Both the position numbers and the translations under genes were made by a program. Positions 1-5,937 of a stretch of 5,937 nucleotides of DNA are shown in pieces (position 1 is the stretch's first letter; each line of letters opens with the position of its first letter). Source of the stretch: Bacillota bacterium (GTDB lineage Bacteria > Bacillota > Bacilli > Alicyclobacillales > SLC66). The notes under the pieces were generated by a model, which ran no database searches, was not told the DNA's origin, and saw only the letters and a list, made by a program, of their open reading frames with translations. The stretch lies in the NCBI GenBank assembly GCA_021799325.1, contig JAJZAS010000109.1, positions 1-5,937 of the forward strand, read 5' to 3'.

Positions 1-290
1 ACATCGTCGATCGACGTGGTAGGAGGAAGTCCCTTGGCGACTTCTACTTGATCCATTTTACTCATCCAGCTTAAGATCAAGTGATTGGCCTCTGGTTCTG
101 AGATGACCCCTTGGCGAACGCCTGATTTTTCAATTAATTCAAGCAGATCTTTGCCTGAGAATTTGATCCCATCCTCTTCTAAGGGAGGATCGCGAAAATC
201 TGCATACGCAAACAAACGATCCTTACTCACCGATATTTTAATGTAGTTTGTGATGACTCCTACATTATTTAAGGCGTCTTCTGATGCCAT
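1..290 (-). CDS. FapA/DUF342-like protein (partial, N-terminus)
   Basis: This reading frame has no listed full-length form because it runs off the left edge; about 96 codons are visible. It begins MASEDALNNVGVITNYIK and continues through ISVSKDRLFAYADF, a helix-like KDLLELIEKSGVRQGV, and VEVAKGLPPTTSIDD at the edge. The pattern (strand with SxDxxxAY, a helix ending in GVxxGV, then VAxGxPP near a D) resembles the N-terminal domain of the FapA (DUF342) family. Genes of this family are often found beside flagellar and chemotaxis operons in Gram-positive bacteria. The function is poorly defined; roles in flagellar assembly or polar localisation have been proposed in other bacteria. The ATG at 288-290 is used here; an in-frame TTG at 297-299 is the alternative. 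The assignment rests on pattern recognition over a short stretch. Confidence 0.7.
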   Translation of the reverse strand, partial: MASEDALNNVGVITNYIKISVSKDRLFAYADFRDPPLEEDGIKFSGKDLLELIEKSGVRQGVISEPEANHLILSWMSKMDQVEVAKGLPPTTSIDD

Positions 291-302
291 GTAGTTCAAC
301 TG

Positions 303-310
303 TCTCCTTT
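303..310 (-). promoter_or_regulatory. Ribosome binding site of the FapA-like gene
   Basis: The minus strand reads AAAGGAGA, overlapping the cheD TAA stop. It is 3 nt from an in-frame TTG (297-299), which is short, and 12 nt from the in-frame ATG (288-290), which is long. It shows that a gene begins here but leaves the start codon open. Confidence 0.65.
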
Positions 311-785
311 AAATCACGCTCTCACCAAATTGAGCAGTTCGAATCCCCAACTTGCCTGTCATGCAATCCAGTTCAATGGTCCTTCCAAAATTACCACCTA
401 CCGCAGAAGCAACAATAGGAATATTCAGTTTTCCCAATGTCTCTTGAACGGCCTCCACATTCCTTGGGCCTACTCGAATGACCTCGAGTCCATGCGCATT
501 GGCAAACATCTGTGCGCCACCAGCAATTTTTGCTTTTAACCTAGCTTTTGCCGCTCCCAGACTCAATACCATTTCAAGCAAATAAGGAATTCCTGTATCC
601 GCATACTTTGCAGGATTCACTTCTTTGTCCATATTGCTGACAGGGAGCATGATATGAGCCATTCCACCCACTTTTGTCAATTCATCATATAGCGTAATCC
701 CTACACAAGAACCTAGACCCAATGTGCGCAAAGAATCTCCTTCCTTTGCGGCCTTGGCATCTGCCATTCCTACCTTATGAATCAT
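309..785 (-). CDS. cheD: Chemoreceptor glutamine deamidase CheD
   Basis: CheD deamidates specific receptor glutamines to glutamate and is regulated by binding CheC. The 158-residue protein is of normal length. Its catalytic residues fall at the same numbers as in the characterised Thermotoga CheD: Thr21, Cys27 in LGLGSCVGI (22-30) and His44 in GGMAHIMLP (40-48). The downstream KIAGGAQMF and GPRNVEAV stretches are also family-typical. The start is supported by TGGAGA at 793-798, 7 nt upstream, and the ATG overlaps the cheC stop as ATGA. In Bacillus the next gene is sigD; here a FapA-like gene follows directly, and its ribosome binding site overlaps the cheD TAA. Confidence 0.97.
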   Translation of the reverse strand: MIHKVGMADAKAAKEGDSLRTLGLGSCVGITLYDELTKVGGMAHIMLPVSNMDKEVNPAKYADTGIPYLLEMVLSLGAAKARLKAKIAGGAQMFANAHGLEVIRVGPRNVEAVQETLGKLNIPIVASAVGGNFGRTIELDCMTGKLGIRTAQFGESVI

Positions 786-1402
786 TTTTGAATCTCCATT
801 CCAAGCGCGTGAAGCAACACCACTTCTTGGCCAGGGTCGGGAAGTAGAAAAATATGCGCTTTTTCCATTGCTTTTGAATTATGAATTGAAGTATGTATCA
901 CCAAAGCATAATCTCCCATTGGCGCATCAGAGAGCAATCCAATGGTTAGGATAGCTTGAGCCATATCAATCGAGATGTAGGGGATCGAAGGATACATTTT
1001 TAACTTTGTAAAATCGGTGAGTGAAGACAAATAAGAAGCAGTTAAAATATTACCCATCTCGCCAAGCGCCGACATTTCCAAGTCATTCAAGAGCTCTATC
1101 TGCTTCACTTCAGACAACACTTCACCTGTTAATTGCTTGGCCGAATCCAACGACTGAATAAAAAACATATTCCCGCTCAAGTCTCCAGTCACCTTCAAAT
1201 AGACACACGCAACAATCGCCTCTGGCCCACCCACAACGTCCGCTATCTCGTCGAATGGAATCAATTCGACTTGGGGAACCTGCATTTCCACCGTTTGATG
1301 CAAAATTTGTGACAATGCGGTAGCGGCATGAGCGGCCCCAATATTCCCTATTTCCCTAAGAGCGTCTGCGGCTTCGTCTCCCAGTTGATACTTGTTTGTC
1401 AC
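782..1402 (-). CDS. cheC: CheY-P phosphatase CheC
   Basis: CheC dephosphorylates CheY-P and binds CheD, forming the phosphorylation-linked adaptation branch known from Bacillus. The 206-residue protein starts with GTG. It carries the two pseudo-symmetric active sites of the family, (D/S)xxxExxN. The first is Asp13-Glu17-Asn20 in DALREIGN and the second is Ser111-Glu115-Asn118 in SALGEMGN. Both are intact, unlike CheX or FliY layouts. After the first site the sequence is GAAHAATALS; many relatives, as I recall them, have Asn where His25 stands. The C-terminal HIFLLPDPGQ stretch is also typical. The gene is 2 nt downstream of cheW, and its TGA overlaps the cheD ATG (ATGA), which suits translational coupling of two proteins that act as a complex. 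Confidence 0.95.
   Translation of the reverse strand: MTNKYQLGDEAADALREIGNIGAAHAATALSQILHQTVEMQVPQVELIPFDEIADVVGGPEAIVACVYLKVTGDLSGNMFFIQSLDSAKQLTGEVLSEVKQIELLNDLEMSALGEMGNILTASYLSSLTDFTKLKMYPSIPYISIDMAQAILTIGLLSDAPMGDYALVIHTSIHNSKAMEKAHIFLLPDPGQEVVLLHALGMEIQK
793..798 (-). promoter_or_regulatory. Ribosome binding site of cheD
   Basis: The minus strand reads TGGAGA, 7 nt before the cheD ATG at 783-785. It lies within the end of cheC, so cheD can initiate on its own as well as through ATGA coupling. Confidence 0.6.
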
Positions 1403-1404
1403 TG

Positions 1405-1872
1405 TTATACCCCCGTAATCATCTGCACTTGTTGAATTTCATTTTCATTTAAAATCTGATTCAGGTTCAGCAAAACCAGTAACCGATCTTTCAATTTTGC
1501 CACGCCGTACAGATAGGTGGCTTTGACACCCCCAATAACATCTGGAGGGGATTCAATGGTATTGCCTTCTATGTCCATCACGTCATTAGCTGCATCTACG
1601 ATAAGAGCGATATCCTGGTTGTTGTTTCTCACGACGATCAATCGGGATTCAGCAGCGTATTGCTGGGTCGGCAATCCCAGACGTTCACGCAGGTCAATCA
1701 CTGGAGTAACCACTCCGCGTAGATTGATGATACCCTTTACAAAAGAAATCGTCTGCGGCACGCTGGTGATATCACTGACGCGTTCAATGGACATGACCTG
1801 TCCCACATCTACTCCAAAAAACTGGTCTGCCATCTTAAAAACAATTACTTTTATTGATCCATGAAAGTCCAT
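1405..1872 (-). CDS. cheW: Chemotaxis coupling protein CheW
   Basis: CheW is the small scaffold that links chemoreceptors to the CheA kinase in receptor arrays. The 155-residue protein is one complete CheW domain of normal length. The N-terminal strand segment (IKVIVFKMADQFFGVDVGQV) is followed by MSIERVSDITSVPQ and the family core FVKGIINLRGVVTPVIDLRE (about 44-63). Later strands include LIVVRNNNQDIALIVD and the C-terminal LLVLLNLNQIL. No kinase or receiver domain is attached, so this is CheW and not CheV or the tail of CheA. It needs a CheA partner, and none is encoded beside it. Only 2 nt separate its TAA from the GTG of cheC. It has its own good ribosome binding site, unlike cheB. Confidence 0.96.
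   Translation of the reverse strand: MDFHGSIKVIVFKMADQFFGVDVGQVMSIERVSDITSVPQTISFVKGIINLRGVVTPVIDLRERLGLPTQQYAAESRLIVVRNNNQDIALIVDAANDVMDIEGNTIESPPDVIGGVKATYLYGVAKLKDRLLVLLNLNQILNENEIQQVQMITGV
1410..1414 (-). promoter_or_regulatory. G-rich ribosome binding site supporting the cheC GTG start
   Basis: The minus strand reads GGGGG followed by 7 nt (TATAACA) and then GTG at 1400-1402. The site lies inside the last codons of cheW. The match to AGGAGG is imperfect but the spacing is good, and it supports a GTG start for cheC. Confidence 0.55.
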
Positions 1873-1914
1873 TTCGTTGTCCCCCTTATATGTGCAAAAT
1901 ATGACGAAAATATA
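1873..1914. other. 42-bp cheB-cheW spacer where cheA is usually found
   Basis: This is the largest non-coding gap in the window. In the Bacillus-type operon, the gene for the CheA kinase (about 2 kb) sits between cheB and cheW. Here there are 42 A/T-rich bases and the cheW ribosome binding site. I see no residual CheA-like reading frame, no convincing hairpin and no good sigma-A or sigma-D promoter. Confidence 0.8.
1880..1887 (-). promoter_or_regulatory. Ribosome binding site of cheW
   Basis: The minus strand reads AAGGGGGA, 7 nt before the cheW ATG at 1870-1872. It is a G-rich Shine-Dalgarno at good spacing. It supports that start and independent initiation of cheW after the 42-bp gap. Confidence 0.7.
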
Positions 1915-2520
1915 TCACGATTGACTAATTCCTGCGAGAAAATCACCAATAGAAATCAACGGAAGCACCTGATGGGTCGAATCCAATTCATATGCCGCCT
2001 TTGGCATTCCATATACTACACAATCTTTTTCGTTTTCGACAGCGGTGATTCCTCCTTTGATCCTCACTTCATGCAATCCCTTGGCGCCATCTGCGCCCAT
2101 ACCGGTTAGGATTACCGCGCGCTTCGCGCCGTTAAGACTTGCAAAACTATACAAAAAAACATCGACAGATGGACGATGCAAGGTATTGGCAGGATCCGGA
2201 GAGTGAATAAGCTGTATTCCTTCTGTTGTTTCCCTCACAAGGAGATGTGATCCGCCTTTTGCCACATAAATATGGCCAGGAACCGCTATCTCCTGATCCT
2301 TACTTTCCGACACAAGATGCCCCGTCACCTGTCGTAATCTGTCGGCAAAAGACTTCGTGAAGTTTTCCGGCATATGTTGCACAATAAAGATGATAGAAGA
2401 TATATTTTTCGGCAATTGTTCCAATACTGTTTGTACCGCTTTCGGTCCACCAGTAGAGGCGCCAATTGCTATCAGTTTAGGAAAAGAATGATTGATTGTA
2501 CCCACCAGACTCACGCTCAT
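1915..2520 (-). CDS. cheB: Stand-alone CheB methylesterase domain (no receiver domain)
   Basis: This is a chemotaxis protein-glutamate methylesterase that removes methyl groups from receptor glutamates and may deamidate glutamines. The 201-residue protein is almost entirely the catalytic domain. The Ser-His-Asp triad is visible as Ser22 in IGASTGG (19-25), His49 in QHMP (48-51) and Asp144 in TGMGADGA (139-146). The conserved RPSVD is at 116-120. Usual CheB is about 350 aa because a CheY-like receiver and linker precede this domain. Here only about 14 residues precede it. An in-frame stop lies three codons upstream (2530-2532), and the flhG 3' end fills that space, so a simple frameshift does not explain the missing receiver. 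No clear Shine-Dalgarno is seen; the ATG lies 2 nt after the flhG stop (TAGAGATG), suggesting coupling. The enzymatic call is firm; how it is regulated is unknown. Confidence 0.92.
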   Translation of the reverse strand: MSVSLVGTINHSFPKLIAIGASTGGPKAVQTVLEQLPKNISSIIFIVQHMPENFTKSFADRLRQVTGHLVSESKDQEIAVPGHIYVAKGGSHLLVRETTEGIQLIHSPDPANTLHRPSVDVFLYSFASLNGAKRAVILTGMGADGAKGLHEVRIKGGITAVENEKDCVVYGMPKAAYELDSTHQVLPLISIGDFLAGISQS

Positions 2521-2522
2521 CT

Positions 2523-3392
2523 CTATGAGTTACGCTTAAAAAACCGCTTAAAGAAAGCCTTTATTCCATGTTCATCCGTCAACTTGAGTTCCTCTGAAAG
2601 TGAATTTTTTGCCAGTTGGTTCATGCATTTCGTTACTGCAGACTGAGGTTCTCCTATAACGAAAGGAATTTGTCGATTAACCGCCCTGGAGACGGCAGTA
2701 TCTTCAAGAACATAACCTAAGATTCTCAAGTTTACCGTTAAAAATTTATTGACCACGAGCATGAAACGTTCCGCTGTCGCAGACCCTTCAACAAATGTTG
2801 CCACGCGATTGACCACCAATTGTACACGTGGAACACTTCCTCTAATGGTCATCATCTTCAAAAGTGCATACGCATCTGCTAGCGAGGTGTTTTCCGGTGT
2901 AACGACTAGAAGCAGATCATCGCAAAGTCGCATCATTTCTTCCGTTAAGGCACCAAATCCTGCTCCAAAATCAATATATATCTGGTCAAATTCCCCGTCC
3001 ATACTATGCAATTCATTGGCGAGCCGGGAAACCGCCTTTAGGGAACGCGTCTCATCAGCAGGTATCCCCGCTCCACCAGAAACGAACCACAACCCATGGG
3101 GACCTTGCATCATAGCTTTCCTTAACGTAACTTTACCATCAAGAATGTCTTGCAGGCTATATTCTGGTTTTAATCCTAATAGGATATCTATATTCGAGAA
3201 ACCAAAGTCACCATCTAGAACTGCTACTTTTTTGCCTTGTTCAGCTAGTGTCAATGCCAAATTAAGCACAATATTGGTTTTGCCAACTCCACCTTTTCCG
3301 CTGGCCACTGCCACCAATCTCGTCTGTTTTAACGAAGCAGGGGAAAACTGCTCTTTGATCAACTGGCGAAGTGGTTCTGCTTGATCAGGCAT
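2523..3392 (-). CDS. flhG: MinD-type ATPase FlhG, regulator of flagellar number
   Basis: FlhG (YlxH in Bacillus) is a ParA/MinD-family ATPase that controls flagellar number and position, in part by stimulating FlhF. I start it at the ATG at 3390-3392, giving 289 aa, because a near-perfect AGGAGGTG lies 6 nt upstream. The open frame extends to 3461, but the extra residues overlap flhF and lack family character. With this start, the protein begins MPDQAEPLR, matching the DQAxxLR motif known to activate FlhF. The deviant Walker A KGGVGKT is at 33-39 (signature Lys33, Lys38). DGDFG is at 60-64 and the IDFGAG switch region is at 140-145. The C-terminus (KAFFKRFFKRNS) is a basic, Phe-rich helix like the membrane-targeting helix of MinD/FlhG. 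The stop lies 2 nt before cheB. Confidence 0.95.
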   Translation of the reverse strand: MPDQAEPLRQLIKEQFSPASLKQTRLVAVASGKGGVGKTNIVLNLALTLAEQGKKVAVLDGDFGFSNIDILLGLKPEYSLQDILDGKVTLRKAMMQGPHGLWFVSGGAGIPADETRSLKAVSRLANELHSMDGEFDQIYIDFGAGFGALTEEMMRLCDDLLLVVTPENTSLADAYALLKMMTIRGSVPRVQLVVNRVATFVEGSATAERFMLVVNKFLTVNLRILGYVLEDTAVSRAVNRQIPFVIGEPQSAVTKCMNQLAKNSLSEELKLTDEHGIKAFFKRFFKRNS

Positions 3393-4764
3393 GATTTCCA
3401 CCTCCTGTAAAGCGTTCAAGGAACCATGCGTTGTCTGCAGTAAACAAATCGCTGGGAACATGCTGTCCAGCAGATATATAGGAAAGCGGTAACCGAAGCT
3501 GATCTGCCATGGTTATCGCAAGTGAAGGCAAAATGGCTTCATCCGCTTTAGTAAAAAGCAGCCCCTGATAACCAATAGGATCTAAGAGCTCAGCTACCTT
3601 AAAAGCTTCTGCGGGACGAGCGGTCAAACTGATGACAAGATAGGTCAAATCTAAGGGTATAGGTTCGATCAATTGCTTCAATTCGTTAATTTGTTCTCTG
3701 TCAAGAAAACTTCTGCCAGTGGTATCAATCAATACCAAATCGCAATCCGCCAGTTGGTTAACTGCATCTTGAATTTCGGAAGCTGACTCGGCAATGGCAA
3801 ATGGAATGTTTAATATATCTGAATACGTCCTCAACTGCTCTACCGCTGCAACCCGAAACGTGTCTACTGTCAATAACCCCACTGCTCTGCCTTCTTTTAA
3901 TTTCGCATGTGCAGCCAATTTCGCAATCGTGGTGGTTTTGCCTACACCAGTTGAACCGACGAGTGCTACCATTCGATCGTTTGATCTAATGAGACGAAGT
4001 GGAGAGGAAGCCGCCAAAGATTCATTGACAAATGCACGCGTGGCTTCTGATATGGACATGCCAGAATCAACAGTCCCCGATTGGTAAGCTTGAAGTTTCT
4101 GGATAAATCGTTCCACCAATGAGCTTGAGAGTCCAGTGCTTGTCCAAAGCGATGTGAGATTCTTTAATTCCTCATTCTTTTCTGCGCCAGGCCCCTCTAT
4201 GACATAATGAGTCAACATGGCGCGCAGTTCCTTCAATTCATTGGCTACCGAATCTTTTGTGGAGTATGCCGCTCTTGCCTGTGCGATATCCTGAAGTGGA
4301 GGAGTAGAAACAGGTGCCGGTACTTCTTCAGGCAATTCCGGTTTTTTAGTGATGATCCTCTCTGGTTCCCATTTTCGAATTTTTGGGGATGGATCTTGAT
4401 CATCTTCCACCACAGATTGAACTCGCTCATTTTTCTCCACTTCAAATCGAGGTTTTTCAATGGTTGCCACGACTTCCCTGGTAGTTCCCGAGTTCGCCTG
4501 ATATTGCGCCCTGACATTAGCGGGTACTACGGGAGATGCCATTCTGGTATTGTCGACTTTCTTTTCTGGTACAGGCTTTTTACCTATTTGTTTATCCTCA
4601 TCTACGGCCGCAATGACCTCATAAATAGTTCGACCAAAAAAACCCGCCAGTCCCTGGGCACGAACCTTATGTGAAGAAAGAATGACCGCATCCGGACCAA
4701 GCTCAACCTTGATCATTTCCACCGCTTGAGGCATTGATTTTACAAGGTAACGCTTAATGAACAT
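3385..4764 (-). CDS. flhF: Flagellar biosynthesis SRP-type GTPase FlhF
   Basis: FlhF is the third SRP-family GTPase, beside Ffh and FtsY. It acts at the membrane to place and help start flagellar assembly. The 459-residue protein has the usual three parts. An N-terminal B domain covers about 1-55 (MFIKRYLVKSMPQAVEMIK onward). A low-complexity Pro/Lys/Glu linker covers about 60-200. The NG GTPase core runs to the C-terminus. The core shows the P-loop GSTGVGKTTT (270-279), DTFRVAAVEQL (301-311), DTTGRS (347-352) and a TKADE guanine-specificity motif (405-409). Its ATG overlaps the flhA stop by one base, so coupling is likely; the nearest purine-rich site (GGAGGGG, 4778-4784) is about 13 nt away, which is long. 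Its end overlaps flhG by 8 nt. FlhG, encoded next, is the known activator of FlhF GTPase activity. Confidence 0.97.
   Translation of the reverse strand: MFIKRYLVKSMPQAVEMIKVELGPDAVILSSHKVRAQGLAGFFGRTIYEVIAAVDEDKQIGKKPVPEKKVDNTRMASPVVPANVRAQYQANSGTTREVVATIEKPRFEVEKNERVQSVVEDDQDPSPKIRKWEPERIITKKPELPEEVPAPVSTPPLQDIAQARAAYSTKDSVANELKELRAMLTHYVIEGPGAEKNEELKNLTSLWTSTGLSSSLVERFIQKLQAYQSGTVDSGMSISEATRAFVNESLAASSPLRLIRSNDRMVALVGSTGVGKTTTIAKLAAHAKLKEGRAVGLLTVDTFRVAAVEQLRTYSDILNIPFAIAESASEIQDAVNQLADCDLVLIDTTGRSFLDREQINELKQLIEPIPLDLTYLVISLTARPAEAFKVAELLDPIGYQGLLFTKADEAILPSLAITMADQLRLPLSYISAGQHVPSDLFTADNAWFLERFTGGGNHA
3399..3406 (-). promoter_or_regulatory. Ribosome binding site that fixes the flhG start
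   Basis: The minus strand reads AGGAGGTG here, with 6 nt (GAAATC) before the ATG at 3390-3392. This is the strongest Shine-Dalgarno match in the window. It lies inside the 3' end of flhF and decides for the shorter FlhG over a longer reading that would begin at 3461. Confidence 0.85.
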
Positions 4765-5937
4765 TAAACATTCACCACCCCTCCACTCTCTATAGGCGCA
4801 TCAGGATCTATCTCTGAATACGATAGTACGTACAGGTCAGGCATGGACCGGATAAACAATCGCCTCACATGAGCCCTGATACCGGGAGAAACAAGCAAAA
4901 CTGCACTTTTTCCCAAAGAAGCCAACCGGGTAATATGATCATTGACACTTTTCATCAATTGTTGCGCAATTCGCGGATCCAATGCAAGTTGAACACCTTG
5001 CTCTGAATGGGACAGATGCTCCTGTATCCTTTTCTCTGTTGCCTGACTGAATGTAATGGCAGTGATAGGTTGGTCCCCTGTTCGGATGAGGGACGTAATC
5101 TGTCTGCTCAACCGTTGCCTCACATACTCTGTGAGTTGGTCCGGATCCTTAGTGATCTTTGCATAATCAGCTAAAGTCTCTAAGATCGAGGACAGATCCC
5201 TTATAGAAACCCTTTCCAGCAACAAATTCGAAAGTACTCTTTGGACTTCTCCAATCGTCAACGTCTGCGGGATCAGCTCCTCTACCAACACAGGTTGCCT
5301 TTCTTTTACCGCATCGATCAGTTGTTTGGTTTCCTGACGGCCAAGTAATTCATGAGCGTGCCGTTTGACGACCTCGGTCAGATGCGTGGCAATGAGCGAT
5401 GGCGGGTCCACCACTGTATAATTAGCCAGCATGGCCCTCTCCCTCATACTTTCGTTAATCCATTCAGCTGGCAGTCCAAATGCAGGCTCTTTCGTAGGGA
5501 TTCCCACCACTTCCGGATCTGCTATTCCAGGGCTCATTGCAAGATAGTGTCCCGGATAAATTTCATATCGAGCGACTTCAGATCCCTTAATTCTCATGAT
5601 ATACTCATTTGCCCGCAATTGAATGTTATCACGAAACCGGATCATTGGGACCACTATTCCTAAGTCAAGCGCAATTTGCCGTCGAATCAGTGATACTCTC
5701 TCCAATAAGTCTCCGCCTTGTGCGGCATCGACAAAAGGAAAGAGACCATATCCAAATTCAAACTCGATGGATTCTAATTGAATAATGGAATACATGCTTT
5801 CCGGACTTTTCGTCGTTTTTGCGCGCTCTGCATCCTCCTGAATCCGCAATTCTTCTTCAGACTTCGCTTGCTGATTCGTAATTCTTCTTGCGGCAAAAAT
5901 AATCACAACCGCAATAGGACCGTTGATCAAAATGCCA
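4764..5937 (-). CDS. flhA: Flagellar export gate protein FlhA (partial, C-terminal cytoplasmic part)
   Basis: FlhA is the main inner-membrane component of the flagellar type III export gate. Its cytoplasmic domain docks export chaperones and substrates. The visible part is about 391 codons and is open at the window's right edge, so the start and most transmembrane helices lie outside. The first visible residues (GILINGPIAVVIIFAARRI) look like the end of the last transmembrane helix. A charged linker rich in Lys, Glu and Gln follows, then the soluble domain. Typical FlhA segments are visible, including VDPPSLIATHLTEVVKRHA, the following HELLGRQE, and a late LVSPGIRAHVRRL stretch. The protein ends in an acidic tail and VVNV. 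Its TAA stop shares one base with the flhF ATG (TAATG), as expected in a fla/che operon. No frameshift is seen. The family call is secure; length and promoter cannot be judged. Confidence 0.96.
   Translation of the reverse strand, partial: GILINGPIAVVIIFAARRITNQQAKSEEELRIQEDAERAKTTKSPESMYSIIQLESIEFEFGYGLFPFVDAAQGGDLLERVSLIRRQIALDLGIVVPMIRFRDNIQLRANEYIMRIKGSEVARYEIYPGHYLAMSPGIADPEVVGIPTKEPAFGLPAEWINESMRERAMLANYTVVDPPSLIATHLTEVVKRHAHELLGRQETKQLIDAVKERQPVLVEELIPQTLTIGEVQRVLSNLLLERVSIRDLSSILETLADYAKITKDPDQLTEYVRQRLSRQITSLIRTGDQPITAITFSQATEKRIQEHLSHSEQGVQLALDPRIAQQLMKSVNDHITRLASLGKSAVLLVSPGIRAHVRRLFIRSMPDLYVLSYSEIDPDAPIESGGVVNV

Noticed and set aside
5..16. Perfect 12-bp palindrome CGTCGATCGACG
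   Set aside because: It lies in the coding sequence of the FapA-like gene (Thr-Ser-Ile-Asp-Asp codons), is not repeated in the window and has no loop or T-run, so it is probably chance.
229..236. Plus-strand CCGATAT resembling a sigma-D -10 element
   Set aside because: There is no TAAA element at the right distance, it lies inside a gene, and it would drive transcription against the operon.
1883..1912. Possible sigma-A promoter in the cheB-cheW gap (TATAAG as -10)
   Set aside because: There is no acceptable -35 at 16-18 nt. The start point would fall at or past the cheW ribosome binding site.
2749..3384. Long open frame of 211 codons on the plus strand
   Set aside because: It lies wholly antisense to flhG, has no recognisable domain and is Ser/Arg/Pro-rich as expected of a shadow frame.
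3393..3461. Upstream extension of flhG by 23 codons
   Set aside because: The extension overlaps flhF, is not family-like, and the strong ribosome binding site at 3399-3406 points to the ATG at 3390-3392.
4207..4674. Plus-strand open frame of 155 codons
   Set aside because: It is antisense to the FlhF linker region, rich in Phe, Arg, Cys and Trp, with no family resemblance.

Overview
The window is a gap-free stretch of a flagellar and chemotaxis operon, with every gene on the minus strand, so transcription runs from high to low coordinates. The order is flhA (5' end outside the window), flhF, flhG, cheB, cheW, cheC, cheD and the start of a fapA-like gene (3' end outside the window). This resembles the end of the large fla/che operon of Gram-positive spore-formers such as Bacillus (flhA-flhF-flhG-cheB-cheA-cheW-cheC-cheD-sigD). 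CheC, CheD and a MinD-type FlhG next to FlhF fit a Bacillota member of the Bacillales type. Moderate base composition and G-rich Shine-Dalgarno sites agree with that. I cannot name a genus.

Layout by region. Positions 4764-5937 hold the cytoplasmic part of FlhA, the export gate of the flagellar type III apparatus. Positions 2523-4764 hold FlhF (SRP-type GTPase) and FlhG (MinD-type ATPase), the pair that sets flagellar position and number. Positions 309-2520 hold CheB, CheW, CheC and CheD, which handle receptor coupling and adaptation. Positions 1-290 (or 299) hold the N-terminus of a DUF342/FapA-like protein. The genes overlap or lie within a few bases of each other. The largest spacer is 42 bp, between cheB and cheW. 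I see no internal promoter, terminator, RNA gene, repeat array or mobile element.

The content departs from the textbook operon in three ways. CheB is only the methylesterase domain (201 aa), with no receiver domain and no room upstream for one. The histidine kinase gene cheA, usually between cheB and cheW, is absent. The sigma factor gene sigD, usually right after cheD, is absent from that position. The two missing chemotaxis pieces are the parts that pass phosphoryl groups from CheA to CheB, while the CheC phosphatase and CheD deamidase keep all recognisable catalytic residues. Either these functions are encoded elsewhere, or adaptation here relies on the CheY-P/CheC/CheD branch with a CheB that phosphorylation does not control. 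I see no evidence of a wholly new system; the altered chemotaxis gene set is the point of interest.
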